Shown here: positions 57,401 through 63,400 of the stretch, piece after piece
How positions within the stretch are numbered: the stretch's first letter is position 1
How the letters are laid out: every line of letters begins with the position of its first letter
Origin: Saccharina japonica
Taxonomy: Eukaryota; Sar; Phaeophyceae; Laminariales; Laminariaceae
Assembly: GCA_008828725.1 (NCBI GenBank)
Contig: MEHQ01000481.1
Coordinates: 730,876 to 794,875, forward strand
DNA: 64,000 nt
Direction of reading: 5' to 3'
Notes under the pieces: generated by a model
The model's input: the letters and a program-made list of their open reading frames with translations, nothing else
The model's database searches: none
Told to the model about the DNA's origin: nothing
Made by a program: the position numbers and the translations under genes

Positions 57401-60400
57401 TCACCCACACTCTCCTAAATAGGCCAGGATGGAAAACAAAGCAGGGGGTGGGATTTCTGCACGAATTAAGGAAAACTCGTTTTTTTTCACATCTGTTTTA
57501 CTTGGTTTATTGCACGACCCCCCCTGTTCAGATCTCGAAAATAGTGGCATGGTTTCGGAGATTTGTTTTCGGAGGTTTTCTTTTGGGATCGGACACCCCT
57601 GCTTGATATGGCATTATTTTTTTTTGCTTCGGCGCAGGTGCTGACGAACAAGCGCGGAGAGAAGGCCCGCAGGCACTGGATTGTCTTCGACGGAGACGTC
57701 GACCCCGAGTGGGCGGAGAACCTTAACAGCGTCCTGGACGACAACAAGATCCTCACACTGCCCAGCGGGGAGAGACTCGAGGTCCCGGAGAACGTCCGCA
57801 TCATGCTCGAGGTGACGCGGGAGTGTTTGCTATCCGTACCACTTGGACCCAGCGTCGAAAAAACGGTCGACAATCCATTGTCACTATAACTCCTCGTTCC
57901 TCGTTACACGTTCGTTCCGAAGAGTGTTCCTGCTCGTAGGCTGTGGGGGTTAGGGGTTAGGGTTAATATACTATAGTTCATGTAACATGCGTGTCAACTC
58001 AAAACCATTTCGTCGAGAAGCTGAGGCGAGGTCTGCTATACAGCTCTCAGGTGAGGGTCCACATCACTGCGATCAATTGATGACTCTTGGAGCAGGTGCC
58101 AATGGAAGCAGCACGGCTTGGAGCTGTTACGACGGTGGACCCCGCATGTGCGCGTGCGTGACATCGGTGGGAGTTGCGTTTGCGGGTACCGTGCGGGTCC
58201 AAAATTGGTGTCGCCTGACTTTTTGTGACGAGCGAGACGTTGTTTTTGGACCCCGTCCGATGTTCATATTTTTTTCTGCATGCTTGCCTTCCACCCTTTT
58301 GTGATGCCGCTATTTTTGTCGACCAGGTTGACAGCCTCCAGTACGCGACGCTGGCCACGGTGTCCCGGTGCGGCATGGTGTGGTTCTCCGCGTCAGAAGA
58401 GGGTCGGGTCGGCTCTGACACCCCAGGCAACCCCGGGACGGTCACGAACGACATGCTGCTCCGTCACAAGGTGCTGCGCCCCTTGCTCGCAGCTTTCGAT
58501 TCCTTGTCGCCACTCGTACATATGTTTCCCTCGTCACACTGTTTTTTCACGAATGCCAGCCCGGTTTTGCAAACGGTGGGGTCGCGGTTAAAGCAGAAAC
58601 CCCCTCTTGCCATGCCGTTTTTTTACGCTACCGGGGCGCAGGGCATCCCCGAATCGCCTGTTTGAAGGTGTGCGCTGTTGGCACGCTTACACCTCTTGAA
58701 GGGCTTCTTCTAGTTTTCTGTGCTGGACGAGTCACGCTCGCGAGTGTCGATACTTGGTGCTGTAGTGAGCGTTACAGCGGGGTTACAGCGGTAGTACCAC
58801 CCCAAGACCAAGTTTGGGTTCTAGCGTGAATATTGCTCAACAAGATCCCTGCGAAAGACACGCGGATACGAGTCCCACCAGGCCATTCGCGTGTTTGCTC
58901 CGTAATCGGGGTCTTGTGAAGCCACGCAATGTTTTTATATTCAGCCTGAAGAATTTTTCCGCCCTTATCACGGAACTGGTTGTAGATCATGGCGAGACCA
59001 TGCCGGGGCTGTGAACCCTTGGGTTGCGCCGTACGTGAGCAAAATGTTCACCACGCAGCTTTTGCTAAACGTTGCGTCCGCGTGACGGTACTGTATGACA
59101 GATCATGCGGCTGCGTTCGGACCCGGTCACGCTGCTGGAGGGATCGTCGTCTGCCGGTGTCGGTGTGCCTGGCGGAGAAGCGGCCGGTGGGGGTCAGGGA
59201 TTGGCGCCGTCGACAGCTCAGGTGACTCTACAGAACGCAACGCCTTGTCTCCCCCACACGAGTACCGACCGTGTTGGGTATTTTTATGTGGGTGTGTTTT
59301 TCCGCGGTGTCAACGGTCGTCTGCTGCTATCAGTTTAGGGGTGGAAATATCATTTTTCTATGGGTTGGTGTCTGTTGTCGTGCGTATTGCATCCCCAGGC
59401 ACGTGAGGGTACGCCTACCTCAATCAGGCGATAACTTGTTTTTCAGCGCGGATTGTTTCGATGTCGAGCGGTCGCCAGATATCCATAACGACTACAGGAG
59501 TTGTCCGATGACCGATCGTGCGGCTCCTCCTGGCTACTACCCCGGCGCTGTGCTGCGCTGTCTCGTCCTGCACACGCCTTAACTGCAGGGGTATCAGACA
59601 GGGGCCGTGCTGCGGCAGGTGTTGGGGGGTACTCTTAACACTTAGTGCCCCAGCTATTCACACCTCCGACAGATCATACAGATCATTCCCAGTTCATGGT
59701 CTAGAACTTCCAGGGCAGATGTATTCCCGATCTTGTATGATTTCGCTCATGTTGCTGGTTGGGACCCGTGTAATTGGCATGATCTCGGGCATATTTCCTG
59801 GGTTGGGTCTGTACTGTGCAGATCCTGCACAGCCTCTCACAACAGCCGTTGAGGAACTAGATGATCTAGATGAAGCTTTATCTGTAGATGAGCTATCTGT
59901 ACTTGATCTGACCGAGGTGTGCAAGTGTTTGCCACTGACGGAGGCACAGATCATGATTGAAATAGACTCAACCATTGCAGTTGAGGAGCTAGCCAACCAT
60001 TGTACCTACTGTATGTATCCGATGTGTAGCTTCACAATATTATTATTGAGGTGCATGACCAGCCCATTGGGTGCGTGTCAGGCTTAGCTTACAATGGATT
60101 GCATATCAGCAAACTCGGTTGTTAGGTGAGGTTTTAATCGAAATCTCCTCATACTACAATCAAGATGATCAAGATAAGCAAAGTGACAAACCTCTAAAAA
60201 ATTGTGTGCTATCCCTACCGCAGTACTCGTATACCACTACGCTAGCTGCAATTATCTCTCAAAACCCATCCCTCGCCGTGAATCGAAACCCCGCAGCTGG
60301 ACTTCGCGCAAGAGCTGGAGCCGCACTTCCACGCGGCAGGCCCGCTCGTTGCTGGGAGCGAGAACTACGATGACGAGCGGCTTTTCCCGGTCGCCCTGTC

Positions 60401-63400
60401 ACTGGCCCTGTCGAGACCGCAAGTCATGTCGAGCACAAGGGAGAGGCTGGTGGAGAGCGTGTGCTCGCTGCTGGAAAGGGGAGTAGCACTCGTCTTGGAG
60501 TACAACGAGGGGCACCCCGACTTCCCGCTCCCTCCGGTGAGACGGTCGGAGTCTATCGGTTTCCCCCTCTCCGGCAGAACTGTTTATGCCAATAGCTTAG
60601 GTTGGTCGCAGCCTTTTTTTTATCGAGGTTGATTTTGATGTACGTTTTTCGTAGAGTGGCAGGCAGCATTGGCATGGTCGGTGGTTGACTTGCGCTTTAC
60701 GTAGACTCAGCTGTGTTTTGTTCGTGGTTGTCTTGCGGTCAGCGCACTAGGTCCGCAGTCTTTTCTCCGCAATGGACGTGCGTTCTACGTAAAATCGGCC
60801 AATATGGTGTGACATCATGGTGGCTGTCACGTTACTCGAGGGGCTCCTGTGACCAGTGCGGAGACTGGCGTAGATGGCTTTAGGTTATATTGCACACTTA
60901 GCTTATTAACAGCGACAACACTGTCGTGTTATTCCACCCACCGAACTGTCGTGCTCTCCTGTCCACCGAGGGGGGGATTGCTCTGCATTATATCGCGCCG
61001 CAACGCACATACCTTTAATAAGTTTGTTGCTGCGTGTATAGTACGCGGCTCAGGGTACCCTGAATGGGTTCGCCATTCGGTGACTGCTGCACTCGCTCAT
61101 GTGGAGCCTGGGAGGCAGCATGGACGCCAACTACCTCTAACTGTTTCGTTTGTTGCTGCTTGTATGATGCGCGGGTCAGGACACCTTGAACCGGTTTGCC
61201 ATTCGGTGGCTGCTGCACTCTCTCATGTGGGGCCTGGGGGGCAGCATGGACGCCAAGGGGAGGGCGGAGCTCGGGGGGGTGATGATGCGTGGCTCCGGGC
61301 TAGCGCCGACCCTCGACGGCGCCGACCTCACCTCTCTCCAGGTGGGTTTATGTCTTGTTGCTTGGTTTGAAGGGACAGCCGTGTGCCGTGAGGGTTGTGG
61401 TGTTTTCGAGATGCGGTCGTCGTGTTTTTTGTGAAGAAGCCGATTGTTGGTTTGAAGGGATAGCCTACTGCTCTACCCAGTAGCCTACTGAGTCAGTAAA
61501 GTAGGAAGTTATCCCTTGGCTATGCCTTCTAACCAACACCAAATCCATCCCGTGATCGGGGTGGCTGGGGTGGCTTCACGAGTGAGAGCCGAAACGTGCG
61601 AATTCAAGCACGAGTTTGCTGGTGGTCATTTATACTTCCGAGTGCGATGCCATACGGAACCACGAGGGAGGGTCTCGTTCTCCGGCGCTACGGGTTATGA
61701 TTTTCCGCGTCGATGTTGAACAACTCACTCTTCGCATTTGCTCTAAGATACCGCCTTTGCCGCTGCGCGTTTTTGCAGGTTGTTGTGGGTGAAGGCGAGT
61801 GGGTTCCTTGGTCGGATTCTGTGCCGAGGACTCAGCTGGAGCCTCACCGCATCGTGAGCTCGGACGTGGTCATCACCACGACCGACACCGTCAGGTAAGG
61901 GGGCGGACGGCACGAGAGGGTCAAACTCTGATGGTGTTGACAACCAAGAAGCGACAGGGTGGTTATTTTTTGGAGTTGTGTGAGGAGAGCGACCCGCATG
62001 CCTTGTCAGAGGCGATTGGACCTGCTGCCGAGATCTGCGAGCTATGGTATGCAGGCTGGGTATTACTGTAGTACGTAGAGCTTTGCCGTCACGTAACGGG
62101 GTACCAGGTATATCCTACGTGATGTTACAGCGCATGCAATAGCCGATTGCTTATTTTCTCCTCGGAAATGCTGCGAGGACGGCATTGCACCCTATAATGA
62201 TGTCTACGGTATGATAGAGGATGTCACTTTTTGGGGGTGTCCCGTTGCGCTGACCGTGTGGTCTGTTTTCACTTCTTCCGATGCGTTTCGGCTTGTGCGC
62301 TCAAGGCATGTGGAGGTGCTGAAGGCATGGCTGGCTTCCCACAAGCCCCTGATCCTGTGTGGACCTCCCGGGTCAGGGAAGACGATGACGCTCACGTCAA
62401 CGCTGCAAGCCATGCCGAACCTCGTCCTGGTCAGCCTGAACTTCTCGAGCTCGACCGACCCCAACCTCATACTGCAGGTGAGGATATACCATTGTATACT
62501 GTTACCATTCGGCGGCTACGTATAGCTGCAGTTAGGGTCGATGCACGATGTGCATGTTGACCATTGATTGATTTCATCGTCTTGACTCAGGAGGCTTGTC
62601 GGGTCTTGTCTTTTCTACGTTGTTAAGAGGGGGTGTCATTGCGACATTCTCGGTCAGCACTGCCCCTTGCACTGCCCTTGTGCTGGAGGTCTGTGGCACA
62701 CCCTGGCATCCTCAGAGAGGTTTGTTGGACTGTTCATGGTCCGACGAGCATGCCGGATGTTTTACGTTGTAGCGCATCGTCATCCGTCGTGTCGGCTTCT
62801 GAGCTAGGGAAGGTGTGCACAAGGATTTGCAACATGGGGGCTTCACTCTACAGTATAGTTTCGAAACGGCCCATAAAATACTCTGTTTGAAACATGCCTC
62901 GCGCTTCTAGCGAGGAAGACCACCCTAATCCTCTGTACCCCTCTCGTACATAACGCTGTGGTGCCAGCGAGCACACCCTTAACATGTCCCATGTGCTGAT
63001 ACTCCACGTTTGTTTCACCAGGCTTTCCAGCAGCACTGCGAGTACGTTCGTACGCCTCGGGGCGTAGTCCTGCAGCCGATGGCTTCCCTGGGCGTGGACA
63101 AGTGGCTGGTGGTGTTCTGCGATGAAATCAACCTGCCGGCTCAGGTGCCTTTCCGAGGCCAAGAAGTGTGCCGCCTTTTTCACACGATCGTTGAATATGC
63201 ACACCCGCAACCCGTCCGGCGTTTCCGTCAGAAGCCGTCCTGTTTTCATGTTCACTGCTGTAGACAAAAAGTTGTGCTGATACTCTTACGGTACTATTTC
63301 TTTGTTCAGGGCCAAGCATGGCATGTCTAAAGCCGTCCTGTGTGCCTGTCTCCTGCTGTAGACGAGAACTACTGCTGACACCTTAGCCGTGCAATTCTCT

